Assembly: GCA_947632615.1 (NCBI GenBank) | Contig: CANRPW010000015.1 | Span: forward strand, 1 to 60,536 | Reading direction: 5' to 3' | DNA from: an uncultured Clostridia bacterium | Lineage (GTDB): Bacteria > Bacillota > Clostridia > Lachnospirales > CAG-274 | Length of the DNA stretch: 60,536 nucleotides | In this document: positions 60,429 to 60,536 of the stretch, in pieces | Numbering within the stretch: the first letter of the stretch is position 1 | Layout: every line of letters begins with the position of its first letter | The notes under the pieces: generated by a model | Seen by the model: the letters and a program-made list of their open reading frames with translations, nothing else | Databases searched by the model: none | What the model was told of the DNA's origin: nothing | Made by a program: the position numbers and the translations under genes

Positions 60429-60536
60429 GCCCGCCGCCGACCCACCCTGAAATCTCCTACGTCGATTTCAGGGTGGGTGCAGCGGCGGGCGCGCGGGGCG
60501 GGGAGCAGGCGGCTTCGGGGATATGTGCCCTTACAG
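60429..60536. repeat. Giant GC-rich paired hairpin element, copy 4, truncated by the window edge
   Basis: Hairpin arms 60429-60454 and 60464-60490 (26 and 27 nt, one indel, one substitution) surround tcctacgtc. They contain acccaccct, as hairpin 2 of the 29.2-kb copy. A run beginning GCGCGGGGCGGGGAGCAGGC then continues to the edge, matching the kind of outer end seen in the long hairpins. It lies 3' of the ABC-F gene. Confidence 0.75.

Overview
The window looks like a chromosome segment from a low-to-moderate GC Gram-positive anaerobe of class Clostridia. The evidence is the gene order (rel-dtd-hemZ-hisS-aspS; asp23-nusB-xseAB-ispA-dxs-tlyA-nadK-argR-recN; alr-ndoA; rex next to an ABC-F gene), sigma-A promoters of TTGACA-17-TATAAT type, strong AGGAGG ribosome sites, and lipoproteins with short signal peptides. 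Sporulation ancestry shows in a CotS-family gene, a GerS/YdcC-like lipoprotein gene next to alr, and a 3' fragment of cotJC. Genus and species cannot be read from the sequence.

Layout. 1-0.3 kb: 158-bp tandem repeats. 0.3-5.3 kb (minus): a complete YtfQ-YtfR-YtfT-YjfF type sugar ABC importer with its own promoter and a LacI/cre-like operator. 5.4-8.6 kb (minus): a MATE exporter, Hsp33 and a methyltransferase. 8.7-12.1 kb (plus): sfsA, rarA and a ferredoxin-domain aldo/keto reductase. 12.2-25.9 kb (plus): a tightly packed train of stringent response (rel), D-aminoacyl-tRNA deacylase, glyoxalase-like hydrolase, hemZ, hisS, aspS, folC, a 43-residue ORF, a zinc-ribbon/TPR membrane protein and purM-purN-purD. 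26-31 kb: CotS-like protein (minus), asparagine synthetase, HIT protein and an anchored transglutaminase-like protein. 31.1-40.9 kb (plus): the asp23-to-recN housekeeping operon ending in a lipoprotein. 41-50.8 kb (minus): an IS200-like element with a dead transposase, then pnp, rpsO, prs, glmU, an anchored unknown protein, ndoA, alr, a GerS-like lipoprotein and an HD hydrolase. 51-55.1 kb is an accessory patch: tRNA-Leu and tRNA-Ser, a large serine recombinase abutting a cotJC 3' fragment, an acyltransferase frameshifted in a G9 tract, and two insertion-sequence remnants. 55.2-60.4 kb: a glutamate-synthase-like oxidoreductase, an aminotransferase and Rex (minus), then a divergent ABC-F ATPase (plus).

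Two things stand out. First, four intergenic sites carry very GC-rich paired hairpins, the longest with perfect arms of 41-46 bp. They share GC-rich outer ends but differ inside, always lie 3' of genes, and look like a dispersed family of bipartite palindromic elements; the fourth runs off the right edge. Second, the recombinase/cotJC junction and the poly-G acyltransferase suggest DNA-level switching or recent rearrangement of sporulation and surface functions.

Most of the window is ordinary housekeeping sequence. Assignments rest on motifs and gene order read by eye; no database search was possible.
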